From: Cryptomeria japonica
Taxonomy: Eukaryota; Streptophyta; Pinopsida; Cupressales; Cupressaceae
Assembly: GCF_030272615.1 (NCBI RefSeq)
Contig: NC_081408.1
Coordinates: 400,671,889 to 400,735,888 of the forward strand
DNA: 64,000 nucleotides
Direction of reading: 5' to 3'
Shown: positions 1 to 9,274 of the stretch, piece after piece
How the letters are laid out: every line of letters begins with the position of its first letter
Numbering within the stretch: position 1 is the stretch's first letter
The notes under the pieces: model-generated
Told to the model about the DNA's origin: nothing
What the model saw: the letters and a program-made list of their open reading frames with translations, nothing else
The model's database searches: none
Translations under genes and position numbers: made by a program

Positions 1-837
1 ATCCTTCTTATAACAATGATGTTCATCATGTCCTGACTTCTTGCAATATCCACAAAAAAGATTGTCCTTATATGATTTCCTCTTAGGTGAGAATGGTGAA
101 TCACCTTGTTGTGGAGAGGAAGATTGTGCTCCATCTTGTTATTGTTTTGACTTAGGTTGCTTTTGATTCTTGCCTTTTCCTTGATTACTTTGATTCCCTT
201 TGTTAGCCACCAAAGCTTGTGACTTTGAAGATTTGAGAATCCCCATTGTGGTCAACTTAGATTGCTCAAGTACCAACATCTCCGTGAATGAATTAAATGA
301 GGGAGAAGTGTATGAGGAACCTTGAGCTAACCTATGGGTGTGAAAGCTAAATACAAAGGCCGCATACTCCAAAGGAAGCTTGTCCAACAAGTTATAAACC
401 AATTGAGCATCCTTTCTGTCAATTCCACAATCCTTTAGCTTTGCTCTTAGCTCAGTTGCTTTTGTGACATAATCTTGGATTGTATCAAAATCCTTGGAAT
501 CCAAAGTTGTGAGTTCACTATCAAGCTTGTAGCTCTTAATCTCATCAACTTGACCATACAATTTCTTAAAAATATCCCAAGCCTCTTTAATTGTTGTACA
601 CTTATCAATGTGAAAAATGAGGTCATCTGATACATACTTTCTAAGAGTTCCAAGTGCCATAGCATTCTTAGTAAGCCATTCAATTTGAGCTTTAGGATCA
701 GCCTTAGGATCAGGTGGTGTTGTTATAGTTTCATTTACATAATGAATGAGTCCTTTTTCCATTAGTTTACTCCATGCCTTAATTTTCCATGATGCATAAT
801 TATGAGGAGTTAAAAGTGGAAATTTAGGAGAACCCAT
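1..837 (-). pseudogene. Copia-type gag, interrupted by a stop, cut by window edge
   Basis: This is the N-terminal part of the gag polyprotein of a Ty1/Copia retrotransposon, the RNA-binding capsid precursor. I start it at the ATG at 837 (MGSPKFPLLT...), because the longer open frame up to 900 begins at a TTG. The N-terminal half carries the usual plant Copia gag pattern (NYASWK, then EAWDIFKKLYG and a conserved LLDKLP). A TAA at 139-141 interrupts the frame, probably from CAA. The same frame then continues to the left edge and encodes a CCHC zinc knuckle at 13-54 (CGYCKKSGHDEHHC). So the stop is a point lesion rather than the natural end. Protease, integrase and reverse transcriptase would lie beyond the window. 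Its LTR and primer-binding site lie to the right, which agrees with the strand. Confidence 0.85.
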
Positions 838-1656
838 AGCACCAAAATGAAAAAAACACAAGATAGAGAGAGAGGCACAATCACACAAGACACCCCCCAA
901 AATACTTAATTAAGAAATCCCCCAAAATGGTGATTTTGGCACTTTATACTTAGTGCGTATACAATGGGCCACTTGCAAAACAAGGCAAAGTGGACTTCTG
1001 ATTTCAATTTACAACTTTTCAAAATGAGATCTAAGAGACTTCAACAAATACTACTAGCAATCTAAACTGAGACCTAAGCAAAATGCAAGTACCAAATATG
1101 CCAAAAGTGGCAAAATACTGAAAGTACTATTTCTACTTAAAATCACTGCAAACAGATGACAGATTATGAAAGTAGATGAAAAAATATGCACTTTAATAAA
1201 AAATGACACCTGAAAAGGAGTCCATATGAGCCCAAACGAAGCCTCCAAAGTTGTAAAAATTGAGATTTCGCGATTTCCAAAAAACTTGTATCCGAAAATC
1301 AGAAAAATTCTGCACCATTGTACATATCACAAAATTCTACCCCCAAACAAAAAACATTGCTCGAAAAAACGAGTCCGGATGAGTGAGATATCACTATTTG
1401 AAAATTGCCTGCAAAATTATAATTTCTGGAAAATTTCCGCCGCAGCGTCAAACTTCAAATGCCTCTAGATTTGGCCTCCAAAGTCCGAATTGGATGAAAC
1501 AAAAGGCAAAAATGACTTTCTTGGACCTCCTCAATCCAATGGTGACCTCAGATTTGACCCATCAAGCTTCAATATTAACTTGCAATAGAAAACTCCAAAA
1601 TACACAACCCCAAATAGCATCAAATTTCTCTCAATTAGCAAACCAATGACACTCTA
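838..1656 (-). other. Copia untranslated leader
   Basis: About 0.8 kb between the primer-binding site and the gag ATG of the Copia element. Short open frames occur on both strands, but none resembles a known protein. I read it as the 5' leader of the element, which would hold the packaging and dimerisation signals. Confidence 0.6.
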
Positions 1657-1658
1657 AT

Positions 1659-1671
1659 GGCTCTTATACCA
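1659..1671 (-). promoter_or_regulatory. Copia primer-binding site (initiator tRNA-Met type)
   Basis: On the - strand this reads TGGTATAAGAGCC, close to the TGGTATCAGAGC complement of the 3' end of initiator tRNA-Met. It lies directly after the LTR end, as needed to prime minus-strand DNA synthesis. Confidence 0.8.
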
Positions 1672-2145
1672 TGTAAGATTTTGCCAAGATCTAGAGGCAA
1701 TGGAAAGCACAAATAAGAGAGAACAAAATAGATGATAGGAATAAACTGTATTCTATCAAGATGAAAATACTGGTCAACTGGATCATCAAGCGATAATAAA
1801 TCGTTACATACAATGAATATAAGCTTGCTTATATAGGCAAGACTATATGGATATGTGAGCACACAAACATGACATGTGGCTCAATAAGAAGCAAGGGTAG
1901 GTAGGAAATAGGTGTGGGTAGGTAGGAGAAACAATATAATAGTCCACATGAGGTGGATCACCCACTGAATGTAGAGTGTAACAACAAGATCACACCATAA
2001 AAGGTGGAAATTCTCTTACACACACTATCCCAATGTGGCACAAACACCCAAGTGTCTCACACCCAAACTACTATGAAATGCATTTCCTAAGTAAACTTAA
2101 GTAAGGTGTAATAATATCCATGATGAATAATTATTTACACCAACA
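1672..2145 (-). repeat. 5' LTR of the Copia element
   Basis: A 474-bp block that on the - strand begins TGTTGGTGTAAATAATT and ends AATCTTACA, so it has the TG...CA ends of an LTR. The primer-binding site follows at once. The outer flank at 2146-2150 is TTGAT. The partner LTR is outside the window, so the TSD cannot be checked. Confidence 0.8.
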
Positions 2146-2441
2146 TTGATATCAAAAGTAGCCAAAAAACAAGGGGACTGACCCTTTGGAACAATAAGGA
2201 AAACAATGGCAGAACCACTATCGGCATAATAACAGCAGAGTTATAGCCCTTTACCTCTATCAAAAACTATGATCATTCTACGTAAGTTTAGCATATATAA
2301 AACAATATTAAACAAAGTTTTAGACATATGCCACGTAGGGCAATAAACATAAAAGTTCAAATAAAAACATAGACTAACGCTATCCACCCACATGTTGCTA
2401 GGAGTAGACAAAAAACGAGCCTTCGACAACATAGAGACAAA

Positions 2442-3835
2442 TCATTTCTTTTTCCCGTGGCTCCTCTTAGGGAGGAGCTTTCTTGCCCATTCCTTTGTGA
2501 GGAATTTGAACAGGGCCTTGTAGTCCTCATCGTCCTTGCCTTTGCCTTTGGAAGCACTTTCCTGCATAAGGCACAAAATGGTAGCCGAACAACGCATCAC
2601 ATCCAACACAAATTTAGATACATCATGCATTTTGGTTTTCATAGCCTCCAGCCTGCTGGTGATATCCTGCACATTATCAGACATGGCCTCCACTTTTTCC
2701 CCCAGCTCCACCAGGTTGTTGTCGTCCTCCTCCTTTATGCTACTCGCCTCCTCCACAACCATCAATTTCTCAAACTTGAGAGTCAGGGAGGGGGAATTTG
2801 TTTGGGACTTAGGGCTAGGCTCCAGACTCTTAGAAATTGTGGGGCTTTTGGAGGCATGGGTGGAACCGATAGAGTGGGGGGTTGGGTTAGGGTGGAACAG
2901 AACCACATTATCAGTTGGGCTTGAGTTCCCAGTGTCATGCGAGGAGGAGGGGTCCCTCAGAGATTTTTCGAGGGTTTAGAGGCTAGTTTGCTTGAGCGGT
3001 GAGGGGTGTTGGACTCGTCAATGATTTCCATGTCAAAATCAATCTCCTGGATTCTGACTTTCTTTGGGGTTCTGACCTCTTTAGGGGAGTGCTTTTTATT
3101 TTTCTTGCTGCGAGAGCCAATTTTCGAGAGTTGAGGGGGGCTAGCATTATGTTTAGCAGTAGGGTAGGCCGATGGACTGGTATTAGTCACATTCTAGATG
3201 AAGATAGAACAGAGTGGGTAGAGGGCGAGGTGGAAGTTGTAAAGGCGCAGGATGAGGCCCTGGTGAAGGAAGGGGAAATCTTTACCCTTTTTCTTAGCCT
3301 AGACAATATCCTTGATATTAGCATCCAGAGAATGCAGCAAGAAAAACAGAATGGAAATATAGTTCTTATTTCTCAGATGGTTAAGGAAAGGGAGATGGTA
3401 GTAATAGAAGATTCCATACCTTCCCTCCAGCGTGAAGTATTTCATCACAATGTAACATACCTCATCCCACAAAGATGGGAACTCCTCCCGGTTGAAGCTG
3501 CCCGCCCTCTTCAGCGAGTTTGGCCTTCATGGAAGAACTGGTTCAGGCTGGTGGTATCCGCAATATGACTTTGCTTTTTCCATTTTCTCCCCTCCATAGA
3601 TAGACCCGTCGCCTGTGCAATAACTTCTTCATTAATTTCGAAAGAGATACCCCCATGGTAACTCTTCTGTCCTCCCAGGAATTCACAAATTGCTTGGATA
3701 GTCTCTCATCGTTCCCCTTCATGCTTTCCATGAATTTATCAATGCCTCCTTCCGAACAGACAAACCACACCGCCGACTTAGCTTTAAAATCATCAACTTC
3801 ATCGGGTTCCAGTCTGAGCCCGTCCCCCCCCCCCC
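2442..3835 (-). pseudogene. Decayed unidentified plant repeat ORF
   Basis: Protein-like text runs leftwards from about 3835 to the stop at 2442 but changes frame several times. The 5' part includes GGIDKFMESMKGNDERLSK and then, after a shift, ISFEINEEVIAQATGL. The middle has a block rich in F, Y and L, SLWDEVCYIVMKYFTLEGRY. The C-terminal part is basic, then Ser/Pro-rich, with a predicted coiled coil (DNVQDITSRLEAMKTKM) and a lysine-rich end. Two open pieces (2957-3190 and 2442-2906) join by a single frameshift near 2960. I do not recognise a catalytic domain. The INEE...ATGL pattern recalls plant transposon-associated ORF1-like proteins, but that is only an impression. It may be cargo of a non-autonomous LTR element; compare the ORF at 52619-52879. 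Confidence 0.4.
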
Positions 3836-4179
3836 CCCCATTTTCGTTTCTTCTAGTTTAACAGAGTAAATGTGAGACCTGCTAGCAAAATCGCAGAGCT
3901 GAAACAGGGCCAAAGCAAGGTTGTAATAAAATCTGCGTCGAACTTGAGATAAAAGCACGCAATAAATGGTGTGATTATTATCTCTTATGTCCGAGTAGAT
4001 ATCAAAATTAGGAAATCTACTAGAAACGTGCAGACCTTCAATCCAACCAATATGATTTGACCTATCCCATCTATCGTCTTTATCGCCGTCAGTTGGCTCC
4101 GTCCAAGTAATAATTAGGAAATACTCGTGACACTTGTTAAAATAATAAATAATTATGTTTAATTGATAAAAGACCAATT

Positions 4180-4441
4180 TATTAATCCTAACAAATAAAA
4201 TTGCCTCCGATAAGTACTAATAAAATGGGTGAATGTATAAGATGGTTGCCTAACGGCAAGCACTAAAAGATACACCTATGGGAATGTATAAGGATGGTTT
4301 CGGAGTGGGTGGGTAAGTACTAATCTACAGGTACAGGTAATGTGAAAAGGGAAGAACAGGAAATCGTGTCATTAAGTGGAATAATTGATTTATGTGCAGA
4401 TGTTGGTAGCGAAAGAGGAGGGACGGAAGGTCGTGTAAGAA
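4180..4441 (+). promoter_or_regulatory. PEN2 5' flank and 5' UTR
   Basis: Non-coding sequence in front of PEN2 exon 1. There is no clear TATA box near the start codon. A near-repeat of AATGTATAAG-ATGGTT occurs at about 4233 and 4283. The purine-rich stretch just before the ATG and the in-frame TAA at 4436-4438 mark the 5' end of the reading frame. The transcription start cannot be placed from sequence alone. Confidence 0.35.
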
Positions 4442-4604
4442 ATGGAAAACGAGGAACACGAGGAATGGTGGATGGACGGGGAGAGGGAGAAAGTGAAGCA
4501 GGCTCGTAATTTCTTCTATGCCGGATTCTTCCTTCTTCCGGGCCTTTGGTTTGTCAATGTCTTCTACTTTTGGCCGGCCCTCGCACATCCTCCAATTCGA
4601 CCCT
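4442..4604 (+). CDS. PEN2: PEN2 exon 1 (gamma-secretase subunit)
   Basis: Exon 1 of presenilin enhancer 2, the smallest subunit of gamma-secretase, which is needed for presenilin endoproteolysis and complex stability in endomembranes. It encodes residues 1-54 plus the first base of codon 55. After an acidic N-terminus, residues 20-50 carry the family signature ARNFFYAGFFLLPGLWF followed by VNVFYFWP, which forms the first membrane segment. The ATG at 4442 is chosen because TAA lies two codons upstream. The exon ends ...PIRP+T at 4604, followed by GTAAGT, a perfect plant donor. The open frame beyond the donor loses all similarity. The joined protein with exon 2 has 106 residues, against about 101 in animals and up to about 146 in plants as I recall. 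The only host gene seen here. Confidence 0.9.
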
Positions 4605-5880
4605 GTAAGTATAACTTCACATTCAAAATATTTCTAGGGACTTTAAAGGGTTTTGAGTATCTAAAGAAAAATTAGAAGGTTCCAGGTTTGTAAGAATTGG
4701 CATTCACTCGTTACACACTGACTGTTCGTGTTACAAATCCCCTAAGTTACTGGTCTCCCGCTGTACTGGTCTGAGATAAAATGGTTAATATGAAGCGTTT
4801 GAAAACCCCCGAGAAGGGTTAATCGAACATCCACATTGCTGGATTCAATGATTTGAATCAAAATAGAAAAAAAAGGGGTGAAGCACAACTGATAAGAAAA
4901 TTGCTTACATATCTATTGCCCGTCAGGGTGAAAATCCCAAAGCAGCAGTGAATGTGTTTGTGTTGAAAGTGGGTCACTTATCTTTAAAAAATATCATTAG
5001 TATAATGATTATTCTTTAAGGTCACCTTGTGATGGCTAAAACATACAGGTCAAATTCTTAAAAAATTAAAATTAAAAATAAAAAAATACATGTGAACATT
5101 GTTATTTAAGTATTGTAAAGGAAAAAAGTCTTTAGTTAGACTTAGGCTATGCTAATCGCTTCCCCTGCCATGGAAGCAGGCGTCCTCGTTCCCTAGGCGT
5201 TTTGGGAACGGCAGAACGTGCAGAACGTCAAAGGGGACGTTCCCCTGCTGTCCCTCCTGTCTGGGAATTTGTAGGAAACAGGGGAAATGCCCCCATGCTG
5301 TTTGGGGATGCCATTTTTATATTATTGATTTATGTGGTTTTTAATTTTGGACTGCCGTTATCAATCATATATAGGCATAGGTTAGCAGATTTTAAGAGAT
5401 TTTCCTTGTATCGTGTTGTTTGTAAGGCGTTTAGTCATTAGAACTACTGAAAATAATTTTTCCAGCCACCATACTACTGTTTTGAATGAGGTTTTACATG
5501 ATTTATGACTGCTGCAACTTCATTTTCGCTTGCACACAATTTGATTTGTACAAATTAATGAGGGTTTCTGCCTACAGTAGAGTTGTATGATCTATTGGAA
5601 CTCAAGAAAGTTATTGTATTGCTCAATTAGAGGTTTTATAATCTTTAGCTTATAATGAAGATAGTATGGTGCAGCAAAAACATGGTGGTAGGTTCATAAG
5701 ATATCCTTTAGCATAGCAAGAGATTGAGGATATCCTCAAGCATTGGAGAGGGAACACAATTTGCTAACAAATCAATACGAAGCATAATGTGACTTGGTTG
5801 AATTTATTTCCTAATCTAATTCAAGAGTGTTCTCATTGCCTCCTTAAGGTTTACATTCATTTTGCTGATAAACTAACTAA

Positions 5881-6195
5881 TGTTGCCGGGAATAATCATT
5901 ATGTCATGTTGTCGTATTATGTTATGTTGTCGTCGGTAATTATGAGTTACGGCAGTCAGTTAGTCGTTCCGAAGGGCAGTTGGACGCGACGATTGGTCGC
6001 ATCCCTTCGGGTATTATATATTGCATACCTTCCCTTCGTAGTGGCATCATCATAGTCGTATCTGGGTGTAATGTTATAAGCACTTGATGTACATGGACTG
6101 TTGAATTAATACAGAAACTGGTTCTTTAATATATTTGAATTATGTTCTGTGCATTTACTTCCTGCGTTTAATCGTTTACCCGTATGTGGCAAACA
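5881..6195 (+). repeat. Solo LTR, 315 bp, TSD ACTAA
   Basis: Begins TGTTGCCGGGAATAATC and ends GTGGCAAACA, with the 5-bp duplication ACTAA on both sides (5876-5880 and 6196-6200). A TATA-like ATTATATATT lies near 6012, which sets the + orientation. No internal region or second copy is present, so this is a solo LTR left by recombination. Confidence 0.75.
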
Positions 6196-6303
6196 ACTAA
6201 TTCTACATACTTCTTTGTTAATTACGCTGAATTAGTCAAATTGTTTTTCAAATAAATGGTTAAGTTTCAGGGGCTGCATAAAAATGTTGTGGAAAATCTC
6301 TCA

Positions 6304-6304
<1 letters not shown>

Positions 6305-6342
<38 letters not shown>
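6305..6342. repeat. (TA)n microsatellite
   Basis: About 19 uninterrupted TA units, placed right at the edge of the GC-rich block that follows. Confidence 0.95.
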
Positions 6343-6345
<3 letters not shown>

Positions 6346-6420
6346 CCCTGCTATCCTGGCCCTTGGACTGCTGTCCCTGAAACATGCCCCCTGCTGTCCC
6401 CGAAACGCTGGGGAACATAG

Positions 6421-7110
6421 AATAAAATAATACATATATTAGTGGATTTAACCTAGACTAATTAATTATGAGCTGAAAATTTGAATATTGAAGCTAACAA
6501 TTGAAATGTAAGAATCATAAATATAAATAAATATACTTAGCTATATAACTAACAAATGCACAAAGATTGATGAAGTTCTGAACTATATATAACTTGGGAT
6601 TAGGAACAATAGATGACAGACTGGTAGGTACCTTGGGATTATAATTTCTGTTGACTTTATTCAGGGACAAGTCCAGTAATCTGAAATTAATCCACGAGTA
6701 CAAACTTGTCTTGTACCCACAAATCCATCTTGTGTGTCCTATAGATTTGTGCTCTTCAATTCATTTGATCACCTTTGGATTCTGCTTTGTGTTTCTTGAA
6801 TATTTGGGTACTTGATGGCATCTAGAAATATCTTAAGGGCTGTCAATGAGTCACAGAGAGTCAAGTTCTCCTAGATCAATCCTCAAAAAGTGAATAAAAA
6901 TTGAAAATGGTAATCATCAATCATGCAAATGCTTCTATTAGTGCTTGTGCAGAATTAGATTCCCTTTAGTGCACCTATTGGGCTTTGTAATGTGAATACA
7001 ACTTTCATGTCATCAATAATCAAAATGAATGCAATAAATGCCTTTAAATGCAAGGACATAGCAACAAACAATGCAAATTTGCATTAGTCAGCCCTAGGTA
7101 GTAAGGGTAA
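6421..7110. other. No gene recognised
   Basis: AT-rich intron sequence. Short open frames only, with no protein similarity I can recognise and no repeat ends. Confidence 0.5.
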
Positions 7111-8276
7111 TGTGATGAACCCTTGCTGGTTCAACTCTTCAACCTGCTGTAATTTGTAGATCTTCTTTGTAATTTTTAATTATTAAGATGGTCTTTCAGA
7201 AATAGACAGAAGTTGCAGAAGAGGGTTTCTTTAATTTGCAACACATATTGAATAATACATGAATTTAATCAACTGAAACAATGAATTGGAGAATTTAGAA
7301 GCATACCCGTAGGTCCTTAGCCAATTTATTGAAAAGAAAGAATAAATCAACAACTTACAAAGTTCTAATTTTTATTCTGGAACAATTCAGATCTGCTCTT
7401 ATTTAAATACTAAGACACCCAAACAGTGAAAGATGGTGCCAATAAATGAGCAAGTTGTGTGTTTGGGAAAAGAAGCCTCCAAACCATAGAAGAATCAACA
7501 ACAAAACAGTAAATAGGAAAACCCTACAACAAATCTGCCTTGTAAGAAGCCAAATCTGCCCCAATTCAATTCAATTTGACTTTTGAATGAAGCCAACCAA
7601 GCTGCAACAATTCGATTGATCTTTCACAATCTCAAAGCTACTGAATTCTGAAGAATGCATGCTCTCCAAAACAGGTCCAAACCCTAGCCGCCATAGCCAA
7701 GTGCTCAGAAGAAAATGTCAAATGCTCAATATCAAGAATGAGGTTTAATTTCCATCTTGGCTGCCTAAATACCCAAAAGGTGCAATTTTTGGCAATTAGG
7801 GATTAAAAACTAATAACTTGCTTTTAGGGTTCCCAACTTAACCCTAAAAGCAATGCCTAGCTTAGGAGATAATAAATTTTCACTTAAATAAATTTAAGTG
7901 ATGCACTTTATGATTTTATAGTAATATTTCATCAAAATATTAATTGCCTGTGGAACCACTTAAAAATTCATCTCTCTCATTATTGCTCGGAAATTGAATC
8001 TGTCAGAAGCTAGGGCCACAGTTCGCCATGCCAATGAAAATAGGACCATGTCTATTTTTAGCAATTTTTCCCTAAAAAATAGGAAATCCTCATAAAGTGT
8101 CAGAAACTAATGAAACGAAGACCAGAACTGAACTCAACACTGAACTGGGACAAATAGACAAACCACTCAAGGTACTGCACTACTGACCCCTTTATCCATA
8201 CTCTATTAGCCTACAAGGGTCCAAAAATAGGCTAACTCTTCAATCCCAAGTCCTTGACTAGGATGGGGACATTACA
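7111..8276 (-). repeat. Solo LTR of the TGTAATGTCCCC family
   Basis: On the - strand this 1166-bp block begins TGTAATGTCCCCATCC and ends GGTTCATCACA. The 5-bp flanks are GGTAA (7106-7110) and AGTAA (8277-8281), matching at four of five bases. A TATTTAAATAAGAG box and downstream AATAAA words fit a U3-R-U5 order on the - strand. No second copy or internal coding is adjacent. The same 12-base start occurs in the LTRs at 13585, 23558 and 30637. Confidence 0.6.
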
Positions 8277-8974
8277 AGTAAAGGTCTAAAGTTGGTAACA
8301 TTTGAATTTAAATTATAAAATCTGAGTGGGATGAGTTTGTAACATTGTGCCTCCAAATTTGAACATGTGTGGAAGTGAGGGAAACACCATAAGATTAATG
8401 TGTGAAAGTTTGTATTGATTAACAAAGAGGCTCCATATGGGCAAGATAATGCAATTAGGTGCAACAATGTGTAAATGGGGAAGGCTCAATGCCTCCAAGA
8501 AGCTGCCAATTGTTTGAGGGGTTACAACACTTCTTTTTAAAAATCCACACTCCTACAAGGTATTATTTTATTTGTTGCTTCTATTTTCCCAAATTGTGGC
8601 TCCTTTATTTTATATATATTTTTTATCCTTATTAGGAAAATGAGGATAGGGCTTGCACGAGCTACTTAATTAACAAGGGACATTATACCCCATTGTCAAA
8701 AGATATGGTAATGCTAGCTCAAATATAAGTGGGGGTTGGGTAGGCGGGGGAGATGATGTCCCCCATAAAGACAGCCTTGAATGGCTTGATAGGATTGTGT
8801 ATTAAGCAATAATGTGTACCATGCCAATGGTTAAGTGTGAAAAGCATGTGCGAATAAGATATGATCAATAAAGTATGTGTGAAATTGAATATTTGTCTAT
8901 CAAGAATTAGGCTGATAGTCCAAGAATGATGAAGCAAAAAATGTGCATGAGCATGAAGGATAAAATTGATGATA
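8277..8974. other. No gene recognised
   Basis: AT-rich sequence with short open frames only. Nothing identifiable. Confidence 0.5.
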
Positions 8975-9261
8975 GATGTCTTCGAACATGTAGTGTCGCG
9001 GTTAAAACACTTCGTTGGTGAAGCGGCCACCAAGGTTCAAACCCCTATTGGGCCATTGTGCTTGTAGGCCTTGTGTCTTCGTTGGGCCATTGTGCTTGCG
9101 GGTTTGAACAAGTGAAGTGTGGGGATGAGGTCCCCCGTTTGTGGCCTCACCAGTTCATAGCTCCGGGTCAAAAGCGTTTCACGTGAAGGCGGAGGGCATG
9201 TCATGCAAGCGTCGCCGGTCACATTAAAAAGTTTACCAGGCATTAAATTTTTAAAAAAATA
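8975..9261 (+). mobile_element. tRNA-derived SINE
   Basis: A 287-bp retroposed element. It has an A-box-like region (TCGCGGTTAAAACAC) and a B box, GGTTCAAACCC, at 9033-9043, the internal RNA polymerase III promoter of tRNA-derived SINEs. Inside, TTGGGCCATTGTGCTTG is present twice about 39 bp apart. The 3' end is A-rich. The flanks AAAATTGATGATA (8962-8974) and AAAATTGATTATA (9262-9274) match at 12 of 13 bases and look like the TSD. It would be moved by a LINE reverse transcriptase. Confidence 0.75.
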
Positions 9262-9274
9262 AAAATTGATTATA

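Larger units (their letters stand above)
5160..6420. mobile_element. GC-rich, hAT-like non-autonomous element (decayed)
   Basis: Two unusually GC-rich blocks flank an AT-rich core. The left (5160-5300) and right (6343-6415) blocks share CCCCTGCTGTCCC and related CCCTG/GGGAAC words in an AT-rich setting. Such sub-terminal arrays resemble those of the better-preserved hAT elements at 26990-30407 and 32064-33128. I could not find clean terminal inverted repeats or an 8-bp TSD, so the borders are approximate. A solo LTR has inserted inside it. Confidence 0.35.

Noticed and set aside
4325-4588. 87-codon open frame on the - strand opposite PEN2 exon 1
   Set aside because: It is the antisense shadow of PEN2 exon 1, which has family-level similarity and splice sites.
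4442-4675. Exon 1 frame as a single-exon 77-residue protein
   Set aside because: Similarity to PEN-2 stops exactly at the GTAAGT donor, and the rest of the protein is found in phase at 46006.
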